Made by a program: the position numbers and the translations under genes
The notes under the pieces: model-generated
What the model was told of the DNA's origin: nothing
The model's database searches: none
Seen by the model: only the letters and a program-made list of their open reading frames with translations
Origin: Catenovulum adriaticum
Lineage (GTDB): Bacteria; Pseudomonadota; Gammaproteobacteria; Enterobacterales; Alteromonadaceae
Reading direction: 5' to 3'
Length of the DNA: 64,000 nucleotides
NCBI RefSeq assembly: GCF_026725475.1
Contig: NZ_CP109965.1
Coordinates: forward strand, 558,001 to 622,000
Shown: positions 25,606 to 34,736 of the stretch, one piece after another
Numbering within the stretch: the first letter of the stretch is position 1
Layout of the letters: each line of letters starts with the position of its first letter

Positions 25606-26241
25606 ATGCTGTGTACGAACAAGCATATAGCCCGTATCGCATTAGCCTGTGGTGTGGCATACACGTTAATTAGCTGCTCGGCTAATTATCTCCCCCCAGC
25701 TACAAATCACCCATCGAAAACCACCAATATCAACGCTTATAATTATTTAATTGGTCCTGGCGACAGTTTAAGTATATTTGTATGGCGTAACCCAGATATA
25801 TCAGGATCTTTTACAGTTAGACCTGATGGTAAAATTACCACGTCTTTGGTTGAGGATATCGAAGCATCTGGAAAAACACCCACTGAGCTTGCGCGTAGTG
25901 TTGAACAGATACTTGCAACTTATATTAAAGATCCAATAGTCACTGTTAGTGTTAATGGTTTTATTGGCCCACTAAGCGAGCAGGTTAGAGTGATCGGTCA
26001 AGCTTCGCAGCCCATGGCTGTTAGCTATCAAGAAAATATGACACTACTTGACTTAATGATTCAAGTGGGCGGCTTAACACAGTTTGCAGATGGCGACGGC
26101 GCTAAATTAGTGCGTGTAGTAGAAGGCAAACAAGTAACCTATGACGTTGAAATTAATAGTTTAATTAATTCTGGTGATATCAGCGAAAATGTTGATTTAT
26201 TGCCTGGCGATATAATAATAATACCAGAAGCTTGGTTTTAA
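25606..26241 (+). CDS. Polysaccharide export lipoprotein, Wza family (XrtA-type, TIGR03027-like)
   Basis: 211 residues. The N-terminal signal ends in a lipobox (LISC, lipidated Cys at about residue 24). The polysaccharide export domain follows: YLIGPGDSLSIFVWRNPD and FTVRPDGKITTSLVEDI. A SLBB segment follows (VRVIGQASQPMAVSYQEN and LLDLMIQVGGLTQFADG). It forms the outer-membrane export channel of a Wzx/Wzy-type pathway. First gene of the plus-strand half; 33 bp before the chain-length gene. AAGGA lies 9 bases before the ATG. Confidence 0.93.
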   Translation: MLCTNKHIARIALACGVAYTLISCSANYLPPATNHPSKTTNINAYNYLIGPGDSLSIFVWRNPDISGSFTVRPDGKITTSLVEDIEASGKTPTELARSVEQILATYIKDPIVTVSVNGFIGPLSEQVRVIGQASQPMAVSYQENMTLLDLMIQVGGLTQFADGDGAKLVRVVEGKQVTYDVEINSLINSGDISENVDLLPGDIIIIPEAWF

Positions 26242-26274
26242 CTTTTAGCTTGATATTTTGAGGTTTCGTTTTTA

Positions 26275-27894
26275 ATGGATAACATTCAACAAACGCTGGA
26301 TGAGCTTTTTGGCTATCTAAAAGGCATTTGGATCAAAAAGCGTTTTATTATAGTTTGCACTTGGCTGATTTGCCCTATTTCATGGTTATATGTCGCTAAT
26401 ATGCAAGATGTGTATCAATCATCTGCCAAGGTTTATGCTGACACTCGCTCAATATTACAACCTTTATTGAGAGGTTTGGCACTTCAAACTAATATAGACC
26501 AAGAGTTGCAATTGATGGCAAAAACATTGTTGAGCCGTCCAAATTTAGAAAAAATTGCACGTAATACAGATTTAGATATAACGGCTCAAAATGCGGTGCA
26601 ATATGAGTCACTTATTAATATGCTGAAACGAGAAATTTCTTTTCGTGCTTCAGGTCGTGAAAATATTTATACGATTAATTTTGAACATCAAGATCCGAAT
26701 GTCGCAAAGCGTGTAGTTGAAGAAACTTTAACTTTATTTGTTGAATCAACCTTGGGCTCAAACCGCAAAGACTCTGATACAGCGAACAAATTTTTAGATT
26801 CTCAGATTTCTGAATATGAAAGACGTTTAGCGGCATCTGAATTGAGACTGTCTGATTTTAAGCGCAAGCATAATGATGTTTTAGTTGAGAGTTCTGGAGG
26901 CGTTTATGGCAAATTGTCTTCGCTCAAAAGTCAACTTGAAAACAATGAGTTACAGATTCAAGAAACGGAATCTCGTTTAGAGCAATTAACGGGTGCTCTT
27001 CAAAAAACAAAAGATTCTTTGTCTACGTCATCGTCAACGGGGAACTTAATTGAAACTCAATATGACAGTAGAATTGAAACGTTGAGACAGCAGTTGGATG
27101 AGTTATTAATTCGTTATACTGTTCGGCATCCAGATGTAATTGAAACTCGTTCTATGCTCACATCGTTAGAAAAAATGCGTAACCAAGAAATTAAAAGCTA
27201 TCAACAATCATTGGGTGATGAGCCAGGTGATGCAACCAACGTGAAAGGTCGAGTTGGTGAAGAAATGGCGATAACGATGCAAAATTTAAAGAATGAATTG
27301 GCATCTTTGAAGGTTAGAAAGCAGTCGTATCAGGAAAAAATCGCGAGCCTTGAAGGTAAAATGGATTTAATTCCCCAAATTGAAGCCGAAATGGCTGGGC
27401 TAAATCGAGATTATGGTATTACTAAAAGTAAATATAATGAGCTACTTAGTCGCAGAGAAGCCATGCAGATGTCACAGCAAGCAGATTTGCAATCGGATGA
27501 CGTGCAGTTTCGTGTAATTGAACCACCTCGAAAAGCGCTTGAGCCTTCAGGCCCAAATAGACTGCTATTTAATGTCGCAATATTAATTGTTGGTTTTGGT
27601 TCAGGTATTGCGTTGGCATTTTTAATTAGTCAGTTACAGCCTATTGTGTTAAGGCCATCTCAATTAACTCGAGCAACAGGGTTTCCTGTCTTTGGTGCTA
27701 TTTCGCACGTTAGTATCAAGCAGCTTAAACAAGTTGAAAACAAAAAACTTATTGTGTTCTGGGTTTCTAACAGCTTAATTCTTATTGGTTTTGCTGGATT
27801 TATGTTGTTAGATGCTATGGGCTACCGGCTTAATAGTGAATTTATGTCTAAGTTGTTTTCTGTGGCGACTGAGCAAGTGAGGTCTATTTTCTAA
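26275..27894 (+). CDS. Chain-length determinant / GumC-like protein, XrtA type (TIGR03007-like)
   Basis: 539 residues. The Wzz domain with an N-terminal membrane span is at about residues 20-45 (FIIVCTWLICPISWLYVAN), followed by VYQSSAKVYADTRS. A long periplasmic coiled coil extends over ~180-380. The C-terminal transmembrane segments are at ~425-447 and ~488-510, with a Pro-rich segment (VIEPPRKALEPSGPN) between the coil and the first of them. The kinase is a separate protein encoded next, so this is the split co-polymerase type. Stop and the next start overlap as TAATG. Confidence 0.93.
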   Translation: MDNIQQTLDELFGYLKGIWIKKRFIIVCTWLICPISWLYVANMQDVYQSSAKVYADTRSILQPLLRGLALQTNIDQELQLMAKTLLSRPNLEKIARNTDLDITAQNAVQYESLINMLKREISFRASGRENIYTINFEHQDPNVAKRVVEETLTLFVESTLGSNRKDSDTANKFLDSQISEYERRLAASELRLSDFKRKHNDVLVESSGGVYGKLSSLKSQLENNELQIQETESRLEQLTGALQKTKDSLSTSSSTGNLIETQYDSRIETLRQQLDELLIRYTVRHPDVIETRSMLTSLEKMRNQEIKSYQQSLGDEPGDATNVKGRVGEEMAITMQNLKNELASLKVRKQSYQEKIASLEGKMDLIPQIEAEMAGLNRDYGITKSKYNELLSRREAMQMSQQADLQSDDVQFRVIEPPRKALEPSGPNRLLFNVAILIVGFGSGIALAFLISQLQPIVLRPSQLTRATGFPVFGAISHVSIKQLKQVENKKLIVFWVSNSLILIGFAGFMLLDAMGYRLNSEFMSKLFSVATEQVRSIF

Positions 27895-28817
27895 TGAGTA
27901 CCATTGAAAAAGCTTTGGCTAAGCAAAAACTTGCCGAGCAAGAAAAGAAAAAAAATCAACAAGTCGAATCAGAAACGTTGCAAGAAAAATCGTTTTCAGC
28001 TTCTTCAACACCGGTTGATGCCGAAGCGAGGGTTCAGCAAGTTGAAACTCGACCTAGTAATACGTCGGAGAAATCAGTAACGATTCCGCTGGACACTATG
28101 GATCAGCAAGGCTATGTGTCGCTTTCTTCAAATAGAAAACTGATTAACGAAGAACTTAGAGCGATTAAACGCAAAGTAATACGTAACGCGTTTGGTGGTT
28201 TGGCGAAAACTTTACAAGCTTCTAATTTGATTACTGTAACAAGCACGAGGCCTGGAGAAGGAAAATCGTTCACGGCAATTAACTTAGCTTTGAGTATAGC
28301 TCTCGAGCAAGACAAAACGGTACTTTTGGTAGATGCAGATGTTTTAAAACCTTCGATTAGTAAAAAATTTCAAGTAGAAGATTCAGTCGATGCGGGTTTG
28401 ATGGAATTTTTACTTGAAGAAGTCAATGACGTCACCGACATTATGTATAAGACCAATATTGATAATCTCAGATTTATTCCTGCTGGTAGGCCAAGTCATT
28501 TATCTACAGAATTACTGGCGAGTGAAAAAATGGCGCTGTTGGCAGAAGAGTTTGTAAAACGTTACCCAGACAGAATCGTTATCATGGATGCGCCGCCTCT
28601 ATTAGGGATTAACGAAACTGCGGTATTAGCTAATTTGGCAGGGCAAATCTTAATCGTAGTTGAAGAAGAAAAAACGCATCTAGGTGAGCTTAAGCAAGCC
28701 GTTGAACAACTGGATCAAGAGAAAGCAATTGGCTTTGTGATGAATAAAGCTAAAAAGCAAGACTCAACTACAGGATATGGATATGGCTACGCGTATGCTT
28801 ACGCCTCTGAAAAATAA
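27894..28817 (+). CDS. XrtA-associated tyrosine autokinase (BY-kinase, TIGR03018-like)
   Basis: 307 residues. It begins STIEKALAKQKLAEQEK, typical of this group. Walker A is TSTRPGEGKSFTAINLAL (residue ~115), Walker A' is VLLVDADVLKPS and Walker B is IVIMDAPPLLG. The C-terminus is a short tyrosine cluster, YGYGYAYAYASEK, the expected autophosphorylation tail. It controls chain length and export together with the preceding Wzz-like protein. Its last 41 bases overlap the annotated start of the outer-membrane protein gene in another frame. Confidence 0.93.
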   Translation: MSTIEKALAKQKLAEQEKKKNQQVESETLQEKSFSASSTPVDAEARVQQVETRPSNTSEKSVTIPLDTMDQQGYVSLSSNRKLINEELRAIKRKVIRNAFGGLAKTLQASNLITVTSTRPGEGKSFTAINLALSIALEQDKTVLLVDADVLKPSISKKFQVEDSVDAGLMEFLLEEVNDVTDIMYKTNIDNLRFIPAGRPSHLSTELLASEKMALLAEEFVKRYPDRIVIMDAPPLLGINETAVLANLAGQILIVVEEEKTHLGELKQAVEQLDQEKAIGFVMNKAKKQDSTTGYGYGYAYAYASEK

Positions 28818-30471
28818 TTTTTTACTGCTCACATTGCATTCGCGAAGGGTTTGGTTTGTAACTGGTTCTTTGATTTGTATGACAGCAAACGCCGGCGATC
28901 TTCAAATTAAACCCGCGATGAGCGTAGATTATTATAAAGTTGATTCAAAAAGCACAAGCCTAACTGGCTCTGAGCAAGATGAGATCAAAGTAAACGAGCA
29001 GGTTATTAAGTATACGCCGTCTTTGGCTATGGTTTATGAGAGTCGTAAGCTAAATATATCTAGTTATGCGGAGTATATTAAAACTCAGCATAAAGAAGAA
29101 GCAGAGACTGACTCTGAATTTTTGAATTATAATTTAACAACTGATTTGGAAATACTTGCAGATGCTTTGAATTGGCGGTCTACTATTAGTAAATCTCACC
29201 GTGTTGCCGATTCACGCCTTGGATCATTTAGTGATGAAATAGTTGGCAGTGAAAATTTAACGGGTGTAACCAATTTACAAACCGATTTAACCTATCAAAT
29301 TGTTAGTCAGCACCAGTTAAATTTATTGGCAAATGTGTTTTATCGACAAACCGAAGCCGATGATACGGTAGAGGCTGACTTAACCGATAGTAATTATTCA
29401 GTAAATAACTTCGACACAAGTGCTAAAGGTGGGTCTGTAACGCTTGGTAGTGGTCCGCTTAATCAAGGGGTTGGGTGGAACGTCAATATGGCTGTGTCTC
29501 AGTCAGACAGAGCAAACCAAGAAGATTATACTCAATCTAGTTTTTCCACGGATCTAGATATCCCTCTTTCGAGTTCATTTGGTTGGGTTCTTAATGCTCG
29601 AATTGATAAAAATAAAATAGATAATGATACGGCACTAAGTGATGGCTTATCTTACCGGGAGTATGGTACTGGCTTACGTTGGAGTTTTACTCGTGAGAGT
29701 TACATCAATTTATTAGCTTACCGTTCAAAAACGGGCGAACAGGAGACACAGAGTTATATTGGTGGTGAAATTAATTGGATTCCATCATCAAGATCATCGC
29801 TTATGTTCAGTGCAAACCGAAATCAATTTGGTGAAAATTATCAATTAGATGTAAATCAAAATAGCCGGTTTTTTAAAACTCGAGCATCTTACAGTGAAGG
29901 TGTTGATATTAATTCTAGGCGGCAGTTTGTTTCCGGTGTTGTAGGGTCATTTGTTTGTCCTATCGAGGCCATCGATTTTACCCAATGTTTTCAGCCTACC
30001 GATCCAAATTATCAGATGCAACCGGGTGAACAACAGTTCGATATTATCGGACAGGACATAGAGTTGAATGACGAAGTGGTTAAATTCTCTTCAGGAGCGT
30101 TAAGCCTAGGGTATGATAACACTCGGAAGTTAAAATTAAACATTAGCTATGTGTACAGTCAGCAACGAGGGCTAGAAGGGCTTTCTGTCGGAAATGATCG
30201 TAAAACACAATCTGTTACATTAGCAGCAAGTTATGCTATTTCTCCCAAGACTCGCGCGGTTGCTAATTTGCGACGGAATGAAAATACGTATGAGTCTGAC
30301 GCAGGAGACCGGGTTGATAAAAATACCTCGCTTTCCTTTTTTATAAATAAACAATTATCGCAGTATTTGTCTACACAAATTGGTGTGTCTAGAAGAGAAC
30401 GCGACTCTAATGCCGCGGGTATTGAATCTTACGATACTCGGTTTAATGCACAAATAAGTTATCAGTATTAA
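28777..30471 (+). CDS. XrtA/PEP-CTERM system-associated outer-membrane beta-barrel protein (TIGR03016-like)
   Basis: 564 residues from the first possible ATG. A signal peptide-like stretch (FVTGSLICMTANAG) is cleaved near residue 42. The rest is rich in alternating amphipathic strands and ends ARFNAQISYQY-like (tyrosine at the C-terminus), typical of a transmembrane beta-barrel. Three in-frame ATGs (28777, 28783, 28795) lie inside the tyrosine-tail codons of the kinase gene, and none has a clear ribosome-binding site, so 28795 is equally likely. It is the last gene of the export operon and precedes a bidirectional terminator. Confidence 0.87.
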   Translation: MDMATRMLTPLKNNFLLLTLHSRRVWFVTGSLICMTANAGDLQIKPAMSVDYYKVDSKSTSLTGSEQDEIKVNEQVIKYTPSLAMVYESRKLNISSYAEYIKTQHKEEAETDSEFLNYNLTTDLEILADALNWRSTISKSHRVADSRLGSFSDEIVGSENLTGVTNLQTDLTYQIVSQHQLNLLANVFYRQTEADDTVEADLTDSNYSVNNFDTSAKGGSVTLGSGPLNQGVGWNVNMAVSQSDRANQEDYTQSSFSTDLDIPLSSSFGWVLNARIDKNKIDNDTALSDGLSYREYGTGLRWSFTRESYINLLAYRSKTGEQETQSYIGGEINWIPSSRSSLMFSANRNQFGENYQLDVNQNSRFFKTRASYSEGVDINSRRQFVSGVVGSFVCPIEAIDFTQCFQPTDPNYQMQPGEQQFDIIGQDIELNDEVVKFSSGALSLGYDNTRKLKLNISYVYSQQRGLEGLSVGNDRKTQSVTLAASYAISPKTRAVANLRRNENTYESDAGDRVDKNTSLSFFINKQLSQYLSTQIGVSRRERDSNAAGIESYDTRFNAQISYQY

Positions 30472-30484
30472 CCATTACGGTGTT

Positions 30485-30524
30485 AAAAATTGAAAGGTCC
30501 ATACAAATTAGCCTTTCAATTTTT
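30485..30524. terminator. Bidirectional terminator
   Basis: AAAAATTGAAAGG (30485-30497) and CCTTTCAATTTTT (30512-30524) form a perfect 13-bp stem with a 14-nt loop. The arms carry A- and T-runs for both directions. It separates the convergent export operon and the DUF2959 lipoprotein gene. Confidence 0.85.
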
Positions 30525-30540
30525 AGCTGTTTTATTGCCG

Positions 30541-31182
30541 CTATGACGTTTTTAACGACTTGATAAACTGATCTGACTCATCAATTGATTTGCCCATCTC
30601 TTTAATTAAGCCATCGACATTCCGCTGAATATTAAGTAACTCTCCTTTAAGTGAACTAATTGCGCTCGCATTTAGGTTATGCTTTAAAAATAAAACATTG
30701 TCGTTAAAGGCGGTTAAAAATGGCTTCATTTTATCTTCTGCTTTACGCATTGAACGAATTAGCTTGCTGTATTGGCGTCTGGTTTCCCTGAGTTGCTCTG
30801 CACTTTGCTGTTTGAGTCTGGCATTGCTATATTCTTCAAGTTCATCTTGCCATTCGTCAAAAAGCGCCTGAGCAACGCTGTCTACTTTTTCGATACGCTC
30901 GCTAACTGCTTCTGCAGCCTCTTTACTCTCGTTATACTCATCGTTAAGTTGGTTATATACTTTTTCAAGTTTTCCACCATCAAATTGAACGGTTGATTTA
31001 AACTGCTCTAGCGCAGATTTAAATTGTTCTTGAGCATCTTTTTGTGAATCTTGAGCATCTTCAACGCGATCGACTAAAATATCTCTTTTGTGATAGCCTA
31101 CTTTTTCCATCGCTGAATAGTAAGCCGACTGACAGCCGACTAATAGCGAAAAGCTTGATGCTATTAATAGTGAATTTTTCAT
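30541..31182 (-). CDS. DUF2959 family lipoprotein
   Basis: 213 residues from the ATG at 31182, with AAGGA seven bases upstream (an in-frame TTG precedes it). It has a lipoprotein signal with lipobox LVGC, then SAYYSAMEKVGYHKRDILVD, a hallmark of DUF2959. The remainder is long alpha-helical coiled coil (~40-200), rich in Glu, Gln and Lys. It is probably anchored on the periplasmic face of a membrane. No function is known for the family. The adjacent YqaE-like gene lies 10 bp upstream in the same direction. Confidence 0.87.
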   Translation of the reverse strand: MKNSLLIASSFSLLVGCQSAYYSAMEKVGYHKRDILVDRVEDAQDSQKDAQEQFKSALEQFKSTVQFDGGKLEKVYNQLNDEYNESKEAAEAVSERIEKVDSVAQALFDEWQDELEEYSNARLKQQSAEQLRETRRQYSKLIRSMRKAEDKMKPFLTAFNDNVLFLKHNLNASAISSLKGELLNIQRNVDGLIKEMGKSIDESDQFIKSLKTS

Positions 31183-31192
31183 CAATTTTTCC

Positions 31193-31393
31193 TTATCTTT
31201 GATTGCTTTTCATCGCTTCGATTAATTCTTTTTGGCGCTTATCAGATTTTGCACTGTGTACTAAAAAAAGTGCATGCACTATCCCTGGAATATAAAAAAA
31301 TAAACACAAAAATAAATTTAGTAACGCAAGGATAGGTCGTCCAACAAATAAGACGGCAATAGGCGGTAGTAAAATAGCGAGAAGATATAACAT
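31193..31393 (-). CDS. YqaE/Pmp3 family small membrane protein
   Basis: 66 residues with two membrane segments (about 3-20 and 25-45) and the family segment FYIPGIVHALFLV. Pmp3/YqaE proteins are small inner-membrane proteins linked to salt or membrane stress. AGGA lies seven bases before the ATG. It is probably co-transcribed with the DUF2959 gene. Confidence 0.85.
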   Translation of the reverse strand: MLYLLAILLPPIAVLFVGRPILALLNLFLCLFFYIPGIVHALFLVHSAKSDKRQKELIEAMKSNQR

Positions 31394-31422
31394 ATTGTAT
31401 TCCTGGTTATTATTCTATTGAA

Positions 31423-32397
31423 TTAATTGTTGCCAAAGTTGGCTTCGACTCGTAAAGCGATACCATAAGTACGTTCAAACTCTCTGTAATCAGGAAAGTG
31501 TACAAAAGGTTCAACTTCAAAGTATATCCACTTTCTGATAGCTTGGCATCGGTAACGTGCAAAAAAGCCTTTATTATTGTAGCGATAGCCTTGCTCTATC
31601 TCGCCTGTAGCAAAAGCACCACCGATAATCGCGGACTGGGTATTTAGTTGATAATAATATAGTAAGCTTTGACGCCAAGTTGGACTATCTTCATCTTGAA
31701 TACTTTCCCAGCTATTGGTTTGTCTTAATAAACCACGTTCAGTTTTAGCGAGTTCAAAATCTAAATTCACTCGGCTCGCCCAGCCATGATTTAAATAATA
31801 GTATAGTGCAGGCTCTAATTCTATTTTTAACCAATTCAATGGAGTGAAGCTACGTTTGTAGCGTGTTTTTATATATAGATCAGCACCTTTAGCAAAGCCA
31901 ATGCGACTCGAAATGTATTGGTTATCTTTTAAACTGTGGGTCACTCTTATGGCTAAATTGAGCTGTTCTTCTCGTTGTGTACCATTGGTATCGTTAATGG
32001 CTTCATCTGTGATGCTTTGCTCATTGTTGTCATCATAATCTGAAACAATAATGTCCCATTTATTTTTTAAATTGGGCAGTTTAGCTCGCAACCTTATTTT
32101 ACTCTCAAAACGTTGCCAGTCACCTTCAATGGGAATTAAACCTAAACGAACTTTAGCGAAAGCTTCAGCTTGTTCAGTTGCATTACTTTGCTCGAAAAAA
32201 TCGTCGATCCAGTTAGCACTTGCATCAATTGAGTGGGTAACTCCGGTTTGTACATTATCTAGCCACCCAATTTGCTCTTTCGCGAAAATGTTTTGATTAA
32301 ACAAAATGGCAAATATGGCAAGAGTTGTTGGCAAATACCGACAAGTTACATTAATATACGGCGCAATGGCTAAAGAAAATTTAATAGGGAATATCAT
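31423..32397 (-). CDS. Predicted outer-membrane or envelope beta protein, unknown function
   Basis: 324 residues from the ATG at 32397, with AGGGG about 11 bases upstream; a TTG nine codons earlier is in frame. The N-terminal hydrophobic signal ends near LFNQNIFAKEQ. The mature part has alternating polar and aromatic strands (YISSRIGFAKGADLYIKTRY, LKIELEPALYYYLNHG, FFARYRC, IYFEVEPFVHFPDYREF). This suggests a beta-barrel or beta-rich outer-membrane protein. I do not recognise a named family. It is divergent from tatA, and its start lies 86 bp from the tatA start. Confidence 0.6.
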   Translation of the reverse strand: MIFPIKFSLAIAPYINVTCRYLPTTLAIFAILFNQNIFAKEQIGWLDNVQTGVTHSIDASANWIDDFFEQSNATEQAEAFAKVRLGLIPIEGDWQRFESKIRLRAKLPNLKNKWDIIVSDYDDNNEQSITDEAINDTNGTQREEQLNLAIRVTHSLKDNQYISSRIGFAKGADLYIKTRYKRSFTPLNWLKIELEPALYYYLNHGWASRVNLDFELAKTERGLLRQTNSWESIQDEDSPTWRQSLLYYYQLNTQSAIIGGAFATGEIEQGYRYNNKGFFARYRCQAIRKWIYFEVEPFVHFPDYREFERTYGIALRVEANFGNN

Positions 32398-32483
32398 TTT
32401 TATTGATACCCCTGCAAATAGCAAACTTGATTAAAACAAGCTTAGCTAAAATTATAACTACAAGATAACGATAGGAGTCTTTT

Positions 32484-32750
32484 ATGCTCGGTGGCATTAG
32501 TGTTTGGCAATTACTCATTATATTAATCATAGTCGTTTTATTATTCGGCACCAAAAAATTAAAAAATATGGGTCGTGATTTAGGTGGTGCATTGAGAGGT
32601 TTTAAAGAAGAGTATAAATCGGACGAATCCAATTCAAAAGAAGAGGATGACAATTTGTCTGAAGAGACTCATAAAAACATTGAACAACAAAATGCTAAGA
32701 ATGTAGATCAAACTCAACAAACAACTGAACAAACCTCAAAAGAAAAGTAG
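32484..32750 (+). CDS. tatA: Sec-independent translocase subunit TatA
   Basis: 88 residues. The N-terminal membrane helix (VWQLLIILIIVVLL) is followed by the hinge FGTKKL and the amphipathic helix MGRDLGGALRGFKEEY, then a polar acidic tail. This is the standard TatA layout. AGGAG lies about six bases upstream of the ATG. It is the first gene of tatABC-tatD. Confidence 0.95.
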   Translation: MLGGISVWQLLIILIIVVLLFGTKKLKNMGRDLGGALRGFKEEYKSDESNSKEEDDNLSEETHKNIEQQNAKNVDQTQQTTEQTSKEK

Positions 32751-32757
32751 ATTATTG

Positions 32758-33099
32758 ATGTTGGATATTGGTTTTTGGGAATTAGCGCTGATAGGTATAT
32801 TAGCTTTGTTAGTTTTAGGACCTGAACGCTTGCCGAGTGCATTGCGTTCGGTAGGTAAAGCTGTGCGTACAGTTAAGCAAACTGCAAATCATTTAAAATC
32901 TGAGTTTAACCATGAACTGAGAGTCTCTGAGTTACATGAACAGCTCAAACAGGCTGAAGCAAAAGGTATGCAAAATTTAACTGAAACTGAACAAAATGCG
33001 GTGGCTGAACTTCAAGAAGCAGCTCGCTCAGTTAATGCTTCTATTCAACCTGAATCACTGGAAAATAAATCTGAATCTAACTCAAAAGAATCAAAATAA
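32758..33099 (+). CDS. tatB: Sec-independent translocase subunit TatB
   Basis: 113 residues from the ATG at 32758, which gives MLDIGFWELALIG like other TatB proteins; a TTG one codon earlier is in frame. The hinge LGPERLP and the amphipathic helix are present. TatB binds TatC and recognises twin-arginine signal peptides. It starts 7 bp after tatA and its stop overlaps the tatC start (TAATG). Confidence 0.95.
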   Translation: MLDIGFWELALIGILALLVLGPERLPSALRSVGKAVRTVKQTANHLKSEFNHELRVSELHEQLKQAEAKGMQNLTETEQNAVAELQEAARSVNASIQPESLENKSESNSKESK

Positions 33100-33851
33100 T
33101 GAGTGAGCAACAACCTTTAATTAGCCATTTAACCGAGTTAAGAAACCGTTTAGTTAAAACTATTTTAGTGATACTAGTGATTTTTTTAGCATCAGTTGGT
33201 TTTTCTAATCATATTTATCATTGGGTAGCTTTGCCATTAATTCAGGCATTACCTGAATCTACCAGTATGATCGCAACAGGTGTTGCAACCCCATTTTTAA
33301 CCCCATTTAAACTGACTTTAGTTTTGTCTATTTTTGCCGCTATGCCTTATGCACTTTACCATATATGGGCATTTATAGCGCCTGCACTCTATCAGCATGA
33401 ACGCAAGTTGGTTGCGCCTTTAATTGCCAGTTCTTCATTGCTGTTTTATTTGGGGATTGCATTTGCTTATTATGTTGTGTTTCCGCTAGCGTTTCCGTTC
33501 TTTGTTGGAGCTGCGCCGGAGGGTGTTACCGTTTCAACCGATATTAATAGTTATTTAGATTTTGTCTTAAAATTGTTTTTTGCATTTGGGGTTGCGTTTG
33601 AAATTCCAATTGCCACCGTGTTAATGGTTTGGACTGGAATGACTACGCCCGCTGATTTGGCACAAAAACGCCGCTTTGTGATCGTGGGGGTGTTTATTGT
33701 GGGTATGTTGCTAACCCCGCCAGATGTTATTTCTCAAATATTATTAGCTATTCCAATGTGGTTATTATTTGAAGTAGGCGTGATGATCTCACGTTTTTAC
33801 TATAAGCCAGATAATGATGAAACCGAACCTGATGAACAGGATCTAAATTAG
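33099..33851 (+). CDS. tatC: Sec-independent translocase subunit TatC
   Basis: 250 residues with six membrane segments. Conserved features include the N-terminal SHLTELRNRLVK, FLTPFKLTLVLSIFAAMPY, FIAPALYQHERK and LLTPPDVISQ. TatC is the twin-arginine signal receptor of the inner membrane. Confidence 0.96.
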   Translation: MSEQQPLISHLTELRNRLVKTILVILVIFLASVGFSNHIYHWVALPLIQALPESTSMIATGVATPFLTPFKLTLVLSIFAAMPYALYHIWAFIAPALYQHERKLVAPLIASSSLLFYLGIAFAYYVVFPLAFPFFVGAAPEGVTVSTDINSYLDFVLKLFFAFGVAFEIPIATVLMVWTGMTTPADLAQKRRFVIVGVFIVGMLLTPPDVISQILLAIPMWLLFEVGVMISRFYYKPDNDETEPDEQDLN

Positions 33852-33863
33852 GGATGTTAATCC

Positions 33864-34736
33864 ATGCAGCAGTTTGAATCGAAAAAGACTCAACATATAA
33901 TTTCAACTGAGTTGCAATGTACAACATTAGCTTTAGAAAACTGTTTTGATATTGGGGTTAATTTAACCAATACTCAATTCGAAAATGATTACGAGCTGCA
34001 AATTAAACAAGCTAACGCTGCCGGTGTTTCACACTTGTGTATTACTGGTACTAGCGAGCAAGAGTCTATTTTAGCGGCTAATATGGCGCAGCAGTATGAG
34101 CAGGTTTACGCCACTGCTGGCGTTCACCCGCACGATGCTAAAGATGTGTCTGATAATTATCTGAATGTATTAAAAGATCTCTACCAAAATAACGCTTCAG
34201 TCAGAGCAATAGGTGAATGTGGGTTAGATTTTAATCGTAATTATTCACCACAAGAAATTCAAATAAAGGTATTTAATGAGCAATTACAGCTAGCAAGTGA
34301 ATTAAATGCCCCTTTATTTTTACACCAAAGAGATGCTCACCAAGCTTTTTTAAACCAGTTAAAAGCGCAACGCAATCAACTTAAACAGATAGTAGTGCAC
34401 TGTTTTACTGGCTCACAAGCTGAATTAGAAGATTATCTTGAATTGGATTGTTATATTGGTATTACTGGCTGGATATGCGATGAACGTCGCGGGCAAGATG
34501 TTTTAAAGTTAGTCAGTCAAATTCCCAATGATCGTTTATTGATTGAAACAGACGCGCCTTTTTTAATACCACGAAACTTAAAGCCTAAACCTAAAAGTAG
34601 AAAAAATTTACCTTGTTATTTACCGCATATTGCCGAGCAAATCGCAAAGCAAAAACAGCTCGATGTCGCAACCGTGGCGCGTCAAACATTTTATAACAGC
34701 TTAGCCTTTTTTAATTTAACGCAAGGGACCATCTAA
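33864..34736 (+). CDS. tatD: TatD family metal-dependent hydrolase
   Basis: 290 residues. TIM-barrel metallohydrolase blocks: FDIGVNLTNTQF, ATAGVHPHDA, AIGECGLDFNRNY, FLHQRDA, VVHCFTG and LLIETDAPFL. These provide the His and Asp metal ligands. TatD has 3'-5' nuclease activity and is not part of the translocon. The protein carries about 30 extra residues before FDIGVNL. An AGGGA about 9-10 bases before the ATG makes this start acceptable. It lies 12 bp after tatC. Confidence 0.92.
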   Translation: MQQFESKKTQHIISTELQCTTLALENCFDIGVNLTNTQFENDYELQIKQANAAGVSHLCITGTSEQESILAANMAQQYEQVYATAGVHPHDAKDVSDNYLNVLKDLYQNNASVRAIGECGLDFNRNYSPQEIQIKVFNEQLQLASELNAPLFLHQRDAHQAFLNQLKAQRNQLKQIVVHCFTGSQAELEDYLELDCYIGITGWICDERRGQDVLKLVSQIPNDRLLIETDAPFLIPRNLKPKPKSRKNLPCYLPHIAEQIAKQKQLDVATVARQTFYNSLAFFNLTQGTI

